From positions 6,510,001 through 6,574,000 of the forward strand of contig OU452210.1 of the NCBI GenBank assembly GCA_911728435.2: 64,000 nucleotides of DNA, in the 5' to 3' direction. Source of the stretch: Apoderus coryli (Eukaryota > Arthropoda > Insecta > Coleoptera > Attelabidae). The position numbers and the translations under genes are program-made. Under the pieces are notes generated by a model. It was not told the DNA's origin. It saw only the letters and a program-made list of their open reading frames with translations, and ran no database searches. This document shows, in pieces, positions 12,432-24,600 of the stretch; position 1 is the stretch's first letter; the number at the start of each line of letters is the position of its first letter.

Positions 12432-12795
12432 CCACTAGGACGGTTTTGGCTGCTATCTTTTAACGCCCTATTACGTCACTTCCACTAATTTTTAGTTAAA
12501 TTATTGTACTAATGCAAATGGGTACGTAATTTGTTACCCAATACTGTTTTGCTTAAATTAAAATATATTTTTTCACCATCCACCTTCAAACTGTCTTTTG
12601 GTCCAATATTTTGCAAAATATTAACTTCATTATTAATTTTATGAATTATTTTTTAAATAAGTTATTTGTCTGTAAATTATATGATTATTACCACGTGGCA
12701 AGATACGATGTGCGCGCGCATATAGTGCGAGGCTACTGGCGTTCGTGCTTGTTCGGATATTTTGGCTGCTATCTTTAGCTGCTATTTTCACACCG

Positions 12796-12808
12796 GTCCC
12801 AACGCAAC
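12796..12808. repeat. Right copy of 13-bp flanking direct repeat
   Basis: This is an identical copy of the 8128-8140 sequence abutting the right terminus, in the same orientation as expected for a target-site duplication. Confidence 0.8.
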
Positions 12809-13329
12809 ATGTGTAGATGGGCGCCCATACCACAGTGACCAGTTATCATTCTTTTATAGTTGTAACAAAATTTCTATTGATAAATTAAAAGTACCTACGT
12901 TTTGCTGCCAAACTTACTGTTTGGAAACTGTTAGTAGTACCTGTTTTCAGTAGCAGTACTTTTACCTGCTAATGTTTCCGCGATTTCATTTCCATAAATC
13001 TCTCTATATTACTCTTCTGGTCTCTGAAGATTATTACCTCCTTAAGTTTTTCCTGAAACATGCAGTATCAATTACGGCAATCTCCGCACTACCGATATTG
13101 ACAAACTAGAGAATCCATCTATAGTCCATGTCCGATTTAAGTCCTCATCGCTTGTATCAAAATTTATTTCTCCACATAGAATTTCTTCCTGTTGGACATT
13201 ATATTCAAGATTAAAGCAATGTAACCCTCTCGGAATATATTTTCCTTAAAATCTTTTCCAGATATCCCAACCCACAGGTATGGTTTCTGCTTATTTTTCC
13301 AGTAGGTACCTATTTGGTTCGGTTTTTGT

Positions 13330-13500
13330 ATTGTTATTTGACATGCCGAATTCAGATTTTTATGATATACATCCGGTCAAGTTTGTTGATATTCTTCTTT
13401 GTCGTTGTTTTTAAAAATACACTTGCCAAGTCCAAGTGAGACCTAACAAGTTCCTTAAATGCCATATTCAGTGTTTGTGGGTCTGATGATTTTGTATCAA
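13330..13500 (-). pseudogene. LINE fragment
   Basis: On the minus strand the translation contains AFKELVRSHLDLAS followed by KKNINKLDRM. This resembles the thumb region that follows the polymerase domain of LINE reverse transcriptases (a 'LVRSHLEYAS' type block). It runs into stops. The adjacent 13040-13320 may be further debris but is unrecognised. Confidence 0.5.
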
Positions 13501-16500
13501 ACTAGATATTTCTTATAATATATAGAAAAGTGTCTCATTTTATGATTTAAAAATTGTTATGAATAAAATTTGAGATATTAGTATTTGGAAAACAAAAGCC
13601 AAGCAGCAAATTTGCAGGTGATAGACTTGGTTAACTGTTCCCTGTACTGGGTACATTTTGACAAAAACCAAATGAATCCTGGAAGTGATAATTCGACAGA
13701 TGTACACCTTCAGGTATGCATCAAGTTTGAATAATAAAGCCAACATAATTTAAATTAGATTGGGTATTTAATTCTTTAAATACACTTGTAATGGAAATTA
13801 TTATTTCAATCAAGCGTCAATTTTAGTTGTTCTGATTTCCTGTAAATTGAAATTGCAAAGCTGATTAACATACACTCACACTAATTAAGCAAATATTTAC
13901 TCAACCACTCAAAGCGGTTACTCATTATGTAATTTGTCAAGTACCTCAGAATTGGGAAGCAGAGTCTTCAGTAGCACCACTACTTAAATGCCAAATAGAT
14001 TTGTACTTCCCAAACATACGAGTAAATTTTCAAATTTAAAGTAGAAACGGTTGTGCTTTGTGTTTGACAAGCATTTGCATAGTAGATAGGTATACCCACC
14101 TAATCCAAGTCAAGTAACTTGTCAATTATCAGTCAGTAGCTTAAGCTTAGACAAATTATACAAATCTCTTACACACAACACAATATCAGTTATAAAAACG
14201 AAAACAAATATAGTTTAACTACAAAATATACAAATCCTTATCATTTTTTGTTATTCTCTAATCTGTCTCATTTACCATTATCAGTAAATAAACTACGCCA
14301 TGCAAACGATGCACGCGTATATTTTGGTTGAAGGTATTCAGTAATAATTATATATTTGAGTTTCAGTGCGTTATTTGGTTATGTTAAGAATTTAATAAAC
14401 ATACAAACAAATTGGTTTAAAAATCATAGTTTTTTTGTGTCAAATGTGTGGAATTATTTGTATTTGAAATGGTACGTACCTACATACTTTATTATCTAAT
14501 ACCTACTTCGTTGGTTTATTGAACAAAATATTGATGCAAGCAAAAACACTAGGTAGGTACTTATATAGTTTCTTTTAATTATGTTATAGGCAATTAATTA
14601 TAAGTAGTCAGGAACTAAAATCTAATTCGTTTCGGGGAAATAGTCTTTGATTTTTGTGCTTATTTAAATTTAACATTTATTTTCATATGTTGTGAAATTT
14701 TATTTTTCTTAATAAAGCCATTTATTATTTCCTGAAAAATTAACTCTTCAGAATTGTTAAGAAAAAAATCAATTTTCTTTAATTTATTAGTTAAATTAAA
14801 ATTAATCCTACATTATTTTAGAAATTACCTTAATATATATATGTAGGTACATATTTTGACCCTATTCCAAACCCTCCTAAATATTTTAAATTATTTTTAA
14901 AAGTAAAAAATATGTCCAATGCGTTAAACTTCCTAAAATTTGTAGGTGTAGGATGGTATTGTTTATCCTTATTAAAAAAAAAATAAAAAATAATGTTTCG
15001 GAGTACCAGGCTTATCAGTGGTCAAATTAATAAGAAATGTTTTATGAAAGGCTCAATTACATTGTGTAAACGTTAATTATATCAAGACAAAACCAAGAAA
15101 TGTATTAAGGCCACCTCGAGGAAAAATATATTTTAAGAATTACAAAACATGTCGAAATTTATAAATTAATTAAAATGAAATAAAATCATGATTCATTTTA
15201 AAAAATTAGAATATATTTATAATATTATGAAAATATAGTGGGCACTCCATCAGGAGATGAAAAATTGTTTCAGGCTATTGAAAATAGTACCTACATGATT
15301 TTCAGGGTCTATTTTATACAGATGTCCTTTATATGTATGTAAATTGCATGTAATGTTTTCCAGACAGATGTATTTGGCAGAAAAGCCGCGTAACACCAAT
15401 GTTTTGTCAAAAGAGTAGATGTGGTATTCTGGCTTTTATGATTAAATTATTTAGGGTAAAAAATAATTAATTAGTTAAATAAAGATTAGACCACTGTGAT
15501 CGTGACAAAGAAATTAAATTTTCAAATAATATTTTTTCTTTAAATTGAGGCAGTAAACGATTTGCATTTGCCCTTAGGTTAATAATTTAATTCACACAAA
15601 ATTATTTATACTTACATTATTATGTAGCTGTAGTGAACATTTCCAATCATTAGATTTATAAAATGTTGTTTGATGTTTGTTTTCTTCATAACAATGGGGT
15701 GATTCAGACCTCAATCATTTTTGAGACGATTCATTATTAGTTTGATATCATTATCATATATTATGACTTAAAAAATCTTGAAATCAACATATTTATCTTA
15801 ACCTAATGTACCTATTTAGACAACTTAGTCAAATAACATTAATTATCTCCGACATCACGCCATTATGTTAACAAAGGGTAGCACTATAACTATAAATTAA
15901 CTAAATTAAGTATACATTTATTACAATGTTATGTTTAATATATTTTTTCTTTTTTCCAAGCTTAAATTACACACTCAACAGAAATTTTCCATTTTATAAA
16001 GCGTTTGTTTAAGAATTAATGTTTATCTGTGATAAATTCATCTGGTTCAAATCTTGTTCCTTTTCAAGGTTTGTGTCGTTAATAGCAAAGGGTTCCCAAA
16101 ACGTAATTTACAATACGCAATAAGCAAATATATTATATAAACACAGGCTTCAATCACATATTATTTATATTCATCAGAAATTGCAACACATCTCAGGTTG
16201 AAAGACCAACTGAAGCCAATCTAAAAATATTCGAAACAAATGTTGCGATCAGGAAAGTATTTTGAGATATAGAGAATTACAATGTATATAAAGCTCAAAA
16301 TCAAAATAGATCGCGATGGTAATCCTGCTTATGATGTACTTTTTTGAAGCCACTTTCAGTGCAGTGTAGTGCTTCAGTTTTGAGAAATTTATTTGTTTAT
16401 CTTTGGCAAGATGGAGGCAATTTTAATCTGTTTGTCTAACTGCAATTTTTTTGCATGTAGTTTAAAAGAAAAATGAAATTGTGAATGTGTTTTTTCGGAT

Positions 16501-17429
16501 TCTTCCCGACTCTGTGTTCTTGTTATCGGCAGAAACAATATTCCTAGAAATCTGGAAAAAATTTAAGGTATAATATGTTCAACTCAAATTTGGACAACCT
16601 ATATCTATTATTTATAATAAATCATATTAAATACATACAAAATACTTTAATCTTCCTGACCTGGCCTTTATTTTATAGTTCTAGTTGTCGCAACACTATT
16701 ACTCACATTGATGGCTTACTTAATTCAAATATAACATCCCAGGCTAAAGACTATACTTAATATTTTTATGTGTAAGTGTAAATTACAATTTGTAGAGATA
16801 ATAAGGTTAAGTGCCTAAATAATTGGCATTATCAGCAAGCATAAATTAATAAATCTCGTTCGTTTTCGAATTCATTTCGAATTCATTTAGTCTTATTTTG
16901 AATAACTTTTTTACAAATTTGCTCACAAATTGTTACGTGCTAAGTTTTAAAAACTAATGGACACTTAAAGTATGGTAGACGACTTAGCTAAAGCGAAACA
17001 TATCAATAGAAGAACCAGGGGTGAAAGAACGAGAAGAAGACAACGTTATATGTTGTTAAGTGAAAAAAAACTTGAGCCCGATAATAAAGTTGATAAACTA
17101 CAAATAATGGGAAATAACATGCCGGTAGATATACAATTTTATTATTTCTGTATAATAATTTACTATATTTAGACCATGTTTCTATATATGATGAAAAATT
17201 ATTCTCATGCGTCGCATTGCCTGAATAAGCGTGAAGAAAATTAAATATTATAGTTAATAAAAGGTTTCTCACGAAATTGGATCGATTCGCTTCTACGGTT
17301 TCAGTATTTTGAAAGCCGTAGTAAATCATGTAACTTATTCAATGTCTAATGTTAATAATGTAATTACAAAATTCAACACATATGTATTAAACACTAGAGC
17401 AGCAAAATTAATGCAGGACCAAAAAATTG
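13501..17429. other. AT-rich intergenic region, no convincing gene
   Basis: Both strands are mostly closed. A possible orphan exon is described separately at 16972-17172. Around 16165-16420 there are features such as ATTGCAACACATCTCAG and a short leader before the Tc1-like fossil, which could be that element's 5' end, but I cannot establish the boundary. Confidence 0.4.
16972..17172 (+). other. Short open frame, possible orphan coding exon
   Basis: This is a 66-codon frame beginning MVDDLAKAKHINRRTRGERT, rich in Arg/Lys, with coding-like composition unlike its surroundings. A donor-like GGTAGATA occurs at about 17123, after codons for NNMPV. I do not recognise the product and see no downstream partner exon, so it may be chance. 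Confidence 0.2.
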
Positions 17430-18150
17430 GTAAAATTTGAAAGTCAGTTGTTTCGCAAACCTTGAATCAATTGATCGATTTCGGTGGATAGACCATTTCT
17501 GTTTATCTTAGCAGGTTCATAATTGTAGTTTTACGCGTACCCTGACTAGAAAACAAAGAGCTATGGAAATCAAGAGTCAAACGTATGCCTATTTATCAGA
17601 AGGCGTGACTCCGATTTTTATTCTTTGATGGAAATGGAACGTATGACAAAGAATTTGACCCGTATCCCACCGCAGAGCTCGCCTCCAATTCGCAGGAGAA
17701 CTTGTAAACTGGGATAATCCAGATTGGGAACAAGTTCTGTTTACAGATGAATCCATGTATTGTCTGTATAATTCCGACCCTCGTAAGAGTGATTCGACGA
17801 ATCAATCAACCTAGTTCAATGCAACATTCGTAAACAAATTTGGTTATTAGAAGATATGTCTTGACTTGGTGAGTCATTGCTTCAATAACCCTGACAGAAC
17901 TTGTACCTTTATGTAAGAGGTGCCAGTGAAAGGTATAGAGAAATTGTATTTATTCACATTGTCCCTTTGGCTCTCTATATCGAAAACAACTGTTTTGCTA
18001 ATGCACAAAGTAGATATTCAGACTTTACACTGGCCAACGCGTAGGTAGTCTTGACCTGAACAGATCAAGCATTTGTGAGAAATTAGTTGCAGAATATTAA
18101 GTCAGCGTCAACCCCTTCCTGCCACCCTGCAATTGGCGGATTAAGGTTAT
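17430..18150 (+). pseudogene. Decayed Tc1-like transposase
   Basis: Recognisable blocks occur in order: TRKQRAMEIKS near 17550, SHRRARLQFAGELVNWDNPD near 17667-17726, then a catalytic-type VLFTDES (about 17730-17750) and GASERYREIV-like sequence near 17910. The order and content match Tc1-family transposases (helix-turn-helix end, 'F-A-R-E-H-V-N-W', first catalytic Asp). The frame shifts repeatedly and the second and third catalytic residues are not intact. It is inactive. Confidence 0.7.
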
Positions 18151-19459
18151 GCACATCAGTACGAAATATGTTTTGAATATATAAATAACTGTAGTTTATA
18201 TTAAATAGGTCTATTTTTCCTGAATCAGACATATTTTTTTACATCAATTGGTCTAACAAAAAGCACTTTTATTATGGTTCAGTTTCAAAGAATGATTGTT
18301 GGGGATTTGGTACAAAACTTATAAATTTCTGTTAATCTTATTATACAAGCGACAGCAATAGAAGATGATTCAAATGAAAAAAAAACTGCATATCATCAGT
18401 AAATGATTTACAATGTTTCAATTGATTAGAAAAATTACAAGAATACAAATTAAAAAGTGTAGACCCTTGAGGTACACCTCTCTCAATATAAGAAAACCAG
18501 AACGCTCATCCTCTAACTAAAACAACTATCTGTTTACGTCCCTACAAGTAACTTAAAAAAATGTAATTCGTTAATTTTAAATGAAATATAAAATTATTGG
18601 TTAACTTAGATTTATTTGGAACGATATTGATCAAATTGCAAATTTAAGTATAATTATGCCTCGCCGATGCGACGCGGTTATTAGAAGTACCTACATGGAG
18701 AAATACGTGCTACTAATGCATTTAATTGTATATGTAATGTTGCATCGTAATAAGTGTTCATTATTGTAATCAAAAAAGTTGAACTTTACCCGTGTTTACT
18801 AATAAATATGTCATTTCGATATGTAGCTGCCGATGAAGCTAGCAAAAATTAGGTAAATACCGATATATAGGTATTTTCAAACACCCTGTATAGAGCTGAA
18901 TTGAAACTATACACAATAAAAAAATCTATAGTTATATTCCTGAAAATTTTTAAAAAATTGCTCACATCGATTCACTGGTTTGAATGAAAACTAACTCTGA
19001 AATTTTGTCTGAACTTAGATATTTGAATTGAATTAGCCGACACTTGTTGGTAATTCATATTAACTTATGTTACTTTCAATTAAGAAATCAAAAAATTTTT
19101 AAGTTGAAATAATTCCAATTTATTTAATAAATACCTAATAATTGGCTGTTTTACTGCAAACGCCAAATTCTTTTCATAATAGTTAATTTGATATGATTTT
19201 TGGTTCATGAGTATAACCCGTACATATACATTGATAAAAAGCAGAAAAAATAGTACAAAAGCCAAAATTCTAGCTAATGTTTTAAATTTCATTGTTCCGT
19301 TCGTTGGTATAGTGGCATACGAGTATATGAGACAAAATATACCTAACGGAAAATAACAAATTGTTATTATAAAATTACATGTTTAATGTTTATCTCAGCT
19401 ATTACCTTTGGCCTCAAATTCATAAAATACTTAACAACAATAAAATAATTGACAACATA
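18151..19459. other. Gene-free AT-rich stretch
   Basis: I see no gene. ACACCCTGTATAGAGC at about 18890 resembles a lone transposon terminus. The short minus-strand frame at 19080-19292 starts with a hydrophobic segment but lacks any recognisable homology or splice partner. Confidence 0.4.
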
Positions 19460-19745
19460 CAGTGAGTTCACGGCTAGGTGAAATGACTCTTGTAAAAGAC
19501 AAACGATTTTCGAGTTTAAATTTAATATTCTGCGGTCCAGCCCTGCTTGGTTTGAAACTAATTTTAGTTTTGAAAAATCAAGTATGCCTTGGAAATTTTA
19601 AAAATACTGTTTTTTCACACTAGTAAAGTGTCCTTTCGGTTGAAGTTACAACAAATGTTATTAAGAAAAGTTATTCAGAATCAAAATTTACTCGAAATAT
19701 TTTTGTTTTTTACAAAAGTCGTTTCACCTATCCAGGGACACACTG
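19460..19745. mobile_element. MITE with about 45-bp inverted ends and TA flanks
   Basis: The left end CAGTGAGTTCACGGCTAGGT and the right end (complement CAGTGTGTCCCTGGATAGGT) are imperfect inverted repeats continuing through GTGAAAYGACTYTTGTAAAA. TA dinucleotides flank at 19458-19459 and 19746-19747. There is no coding region. A TA target suggests mobilisation by a Tc1/mariner-type transposase. A similar lone terminus occurs near 49322. Confidence 0.7.
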
Positions 19746-20865
19746 TATATAAATAATACATATATTATGGGGGCTATATCCCAAGAAAATTTCCATTAAA
19801 CACAAGACTAAGATTCTTCCAATATTATACAGATTGTCCATTTAACACTCTGCTCTTCGATTTCAGTTTTATGGTTAATGCAAAAAAATTTTGATTAACG
19901 TTATGTTAAGAGACTACATTCTAAAAACAATTTAGTTTAGACAGAGTGTGCCTTCTTTTTTAATGGAATGACCTACTTATTTTTATTGATATTAGTGTCC
20001 TTTGTTTAACAGTAATATTTTGGTTTTAAAATGCGACGTTACCATGTTAATGAATTTTTAATAATTTTTTTGACGATTTTCCGCATGCGTTTTAACTTTT
20101 CACGAGGGGAAAACCTATTTTGATTTTTTATATGAACTATGAAGCCAGTAGGCGCTTTGCCTCTTTAAAGCAGTTGCTTCGGAAGATCCTTTGTTCAAGG
20201 TTGAGTTATTGACGTTTTACAATCTATTACAGAAAATTTAACAGAACTTAAAAAAACAAACCATAGACATCCTGATCAAAGAATGCATCATACACTAAAT
20301 AACAGATTCCCAGAAAACCAATAGATAATCAGTTTGGCTATAATATAGAGGCGTGTTATAGAGCCATAGGCGATAGAGTATTCATTTACCTTTAAGATGA
20401 TACCAATATCATTGCAAGTTTTCTTTTAAATTGCCTATTTTTGTATTTAATTAAAAATTAGAAAACACCTATACGTTTTCTAATTTTATATAATCTAAGG
20501 TGTCCATTGTTTTTTATGGCTTCAATTAGGTAAATTAGTGTCTATTTTGACGTTTACTAAATGATAATTAAGTTGCTGCATATTAATAAAATGTAAAACG
20601 TGTAATAGATATTGCAATTTATGGAACAAACTGACTTACCCTGGCAAGAATTAGTAAACATGATTTACTTATTAGCGAATGTTTTGGAAGCTTTTTGAGC
20701 AATATTGAATTCGGAAGACAAAATAGAAATTAAACTTTAGAAAAGATTTTTAGAAAACAGCATTTTCTTAGCTTTGCGCATCGTGTATCTGTGTATAACG
20801 GCTCAAAAGTATTGATAAAAAAATTAATTAATATTAAAAGTCTAGTGGATTAAGATCCGGTGACC
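19746..20865. other. Gene-free stretch
   Basis: This is AT-rich sequence with stops in all frames. I see no repeats or genes that I can name. Confidence 0.4.
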
Positions 20866-21334
20866 TGGGTGGCTTTGATCAACTGTTCGTAATGAAGCAC
20901 CATCAGAGAAGACATTGATTTGCAGAATTTCGTCATGGTCGTGCATCAGTGAGTGATGAAAGTCGACCAAAATCTGTTGGGATTCCAAAAAACATCGATG
21001 CTGTCCGTAAAATGATACAACAAGATCGGCATCGGACGTACAATGAGACAGAGGCATCTCTTTATTTATGAAAAAAAAATATGCTCCACATGGACTGCAC
21101 ATAACTTGGTCGCAGCTCAAAAAACAGCTCGACTCAATTGCTGTAACTGCAAAATATATTTGGAAAATCGTTATAAGTGATGAAACATGGATATATTCGT
21201 ATGAGTCGGAAACCAAGAAGGATTCTACTGTAGTAGTCAGCACACTTCCACGAAAATTATCGCTTTTGTCTTCGGCGGTACAGGACACGTCGCAACAATT
21301 GCTTTACAGGATTGAAAAGTGTATAAACTTTTAA
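20866..21334 (+). pseudogene. Decayed mariner transposase
   Basis: The plus strand shows FRHGRASVSDESRPKSVG (about 20925-20978), NIDAVRKMIQQDRHRTYNET (about 20993-21052) and then ISDETWIYSYESETKK (about 21174-21221). These are the mariner helix-turn-helix linker and first-catalytic-Asp region. Part of the middle is deleted and the frame shifts. The C-terminal half is absent. It lies just upstream of the Rab32 gene. Confidence 0.75.
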
Positions 21335-21680
21335 GCAACTAAACAGTTTGTTCCCAAAACTGCGTTGTGTTTTTCCCAGATTTTGTAAAAACATAAAAGT
21401 TTAACCCTCGTATGTACCGTACATATACTAACTACTATGCATCATCTATACGTGAGATAAAGCTTTTGTTTTATCTAGTGCAACCCCTATCTATTGCATT
21501 ACTCCTTCAGAATTTGTGGGAACAATATGTATATGGACAAACTGTATAAGGAAAAAATATATTATCGGGTTTAAAATTACACCCCCTCTACTGTTAATTG
21601 AAGCACCTTAACTGTCTTCGGATATGATTATTATTTCAGTAACATTATGACAGTCGTAATGTCATAATATTTAGCATAAA

Positions 21681-24600
21681 ATGAAAAATAAGATCAATTC
21701 AAAATCAGTTGATGAAGAAAAAGATAGTAGAAATAAAAAACGAATTATCGGTACGGTAGCAGGTTTAAAACTATACAAGTCTAAAAAGTCGAACTTTTTT
21801 ATTAGAAAATTAAAACTCAAATCTAAATCAGTGGGGAATTCATCTGCAGAAGTGGAGGAGTGTCCAATTGAAGTAACAGAACGTCGTCCCCCTGAAGGGG
21901 CCTACAATTTAACTAAATCTGCATCTGAAACAAATTTACCAAATATTGCAGCGGCCAAAAATAAATTGAGTTCTTCAACGAAAAGTGTCAACGATTTGTC
22001 ACAAATTGAGCAAGATTTTGAAAGAAAACTACCTGAACGCACAATATCTTTGGAAAATCTAAGAAATATGCCTGCGTATGGTGAACTAATTTTGGATGCT
22101 GAACAATTAACGGTATTTATTTTTTAAATTTTCTATGAGAGTTAGGTACCCTACAAAAGTAAACGTAAGGGTGATGTATAGGTACATGTAGTTAGATAGC
22201 AGGATATTATTCCGCAGCCAATTTTTACGTAACAGATTTTTATAAATTTAAGAACTACACGAATAGTGATTTAAGAACAGTGGCGTGCGATAGATTCATT
22301 ATACTAATAATTAAATTATCTCTGAGTTGGGAAGGAGTGATATTATGAGTGGCTTAAAACAAGTCTATCTTCACAAAAATATCTTTAATAGATATTGGTC
22401 CAAGAATACACGTTTCAACAGCAGTTATGAGTGGATTTTTCTTGTTAGGTTAGTTATGATTTCTAACATCTAGAGCTAGAACAGTTGACTTGATGTTCCC
22501 AAAGTGCCCTTGTGGAAGGTATATTTAATTACTGTAATTTATCTGACCGAAATATTGGGATTTTCTCAATGTTGCTGTCTTAGGTTCCAAAAATTCAAAC
22601 ACGCTCGTTGAATTTCGGTATATTAGAGCAGAATTCATACTACTGATACTAATTTTTGCATGGAAAAATTAGTCATTATTTAGAATCAAATATTACATTA
22701 ATGTTTCGAAAACGCGGATTTTTATTATGCCTCTGAGAAAATAACTATGAGATCCAATTTAAATTTTGATTGATTTTGAATTTTTGTGTTGTCCTAAATA
22801 ATACCCCTGTTTCGGACTAACTATCCCTGACCAATATATTGATGTAATTACATATTAAATTTTGACTGTCCCTTAACATTTTTGTTTTGAATGATTACTC
22901 ATTAAAAAAACAACTAACTGATTTAAATTAAGTTGAAATTCTTTCAGGTGTTTATCTAAAAATGTGATTAAAATAATATAACAAACTTTGTCTACATTAA
23001 TATTTAATCAAAACACTCATTATAGAAGGTTTTTACGTCAATGTGAGAAAAAGATAATATTATTATTTTTTTAAAAGTTGATTCAGCGTAGTAATTTGAA
23101 AATTATATTCATACGCCTATGTTTGAACTAATTGTCCACATGATAGATTTTTAAAAATTGTGAGTAAGGTCATCATATGGCTAAGGGTATGTAATTTTAT
23201 TTAATCTATTTTTTATCGTAATAATGATAAGGATATCTTGTGTGATTAAGATAGGATTGCGTACTTGAACTCCGTTTTTCTTTATCGTATATACCGTTCG
23301 GTCTGATATATCAATATGCCTTTAATAATACGTAATTGAAACTTAGTACCCTACTAAGCAATTGTAAATTAATATTCTTTGTAGGTATAAATAAAAATAT
23401 TTTATTATTGATGTATTACATTTCATAAGGAAACAACCCACATTTTCAACCGCAATCTTTGATATTTCTCTATGAGAGTATTAAGTATCACATTTATTAA
23501 ATAAACATTCTTGACAATATACATGTTAGTTTATTATAATCCGCCACTTATAGTTGTCTTCTAAAATACAATCCATTAAGAACAATAATTCAAACTTAGG
23601 ATGAAAGAGGATCCTAGATAATACTCAGACGCTACAGTTAATATAATAGTACCCTACAATTTTTCTCACTACTCCGACTCTGGTAGGTAGGTATGTAGGT
23701 TCAGGGTCTACTGTGGCTCATCTCTAAGCTAATTTTCCGATAGTCCCATCCTCTACAGAAAATTATCCGAACGACACTGTCCTGCAGCAACTCTTACAAG
23801 AATGTGAACTGTCCGAAATGAACACTACATAATATATAAGCTAAAGACAAAAATGACAACACTTATACCATAGCAATGATGATGAGCTTACGCAAAACAA
23901 TTTATCGATTGCATAGTATTCCGTATACTATACGGTGGCTAAATTTTTATAAGTATTACTACAAATACGTAACTTATGTCTATATTTTCCGTGTGATGTT
24001 ATTTTATTTTCCTTGCTATACTTTTACATAGAACACTCCAATTTTACTAAAACTAATAAAACTATTAATAGTACTGCAGTTCCATTAAAAAAGTCTTCTT
24101 AACAAACTTAACTCTTTTCAACAAATTTTTCTTGCTGAATTTTAATTGGATTTAGATTTTTTGATATTGGAAAATATTTTTGATAATAAGACATAGAAAA
24201 GATATGCCACACATAACAGGTAGTTCTAGCCTTCTTTAGTAAATTTCAAAATAGGCTTTTATGTATGATTTTATAAGTTAATGATTTGATTTCGACACCT
24301 GAAGAAGCGGTTGCTGCATTCAGAATGCATGTTTTGGAGATACCTAAATCAGAGTGGCAAAAGTGCTTCGACAATTAATTGGTTCGAAACGCATGTAAAA
24401 GTGTATAGATCTTCATGGGGAATATTTTGAAAAACAATAAAGTGATTTTCGATGATTAATATTTGTTTTTGTTCTCTAATCCCGAAATATAAAAGGCAAC
24501 CCTCGTACAACATTGCATTAAGAAATAATTGATAAAATCAATGAGTCGCATAATCAAAAATATCTTTCCTTACATACATTTTTAAGCGTCCATAACATTT

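Larger units (their letters stand above)
8141..12795. mobile_element. Foldback-type DNA element with internal satellite array
   Basis: The ends are inverted repeats starting CGGTGTGAAAATAGCAGC. The inverted arms continue far inward: 8141 to about 8805 pairs with 12795 to about 12057, apart from a few substitutions and a 30-bp block (about 8213-8242) absent from the right arm. Each arm has about 360 bp of unique terminal sequence, then 164-bp tandem monomers. The left arm carries about 21 monomers, the right arm about 2.3 in opposite orientation. The two meet at 12030-12056 in a short CTCTGAAAGC repeat. There is a 13-bp flanking direct repeat. No transposase is encoded, so the element would need one in trans. 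The architecture recalls FB/Galileo elements of flies, but I cannot assign a superfamily. Confidence 0.9.

Noticed and set aside
19080..19292. Minus-strand 70-codon frame with an N-terminal membrane-like segment
   Set aside because: It is hydrophobic AT-rich sequence with no recognisable domain, no polyadenylation signal context and no splice partner. Likely chance.
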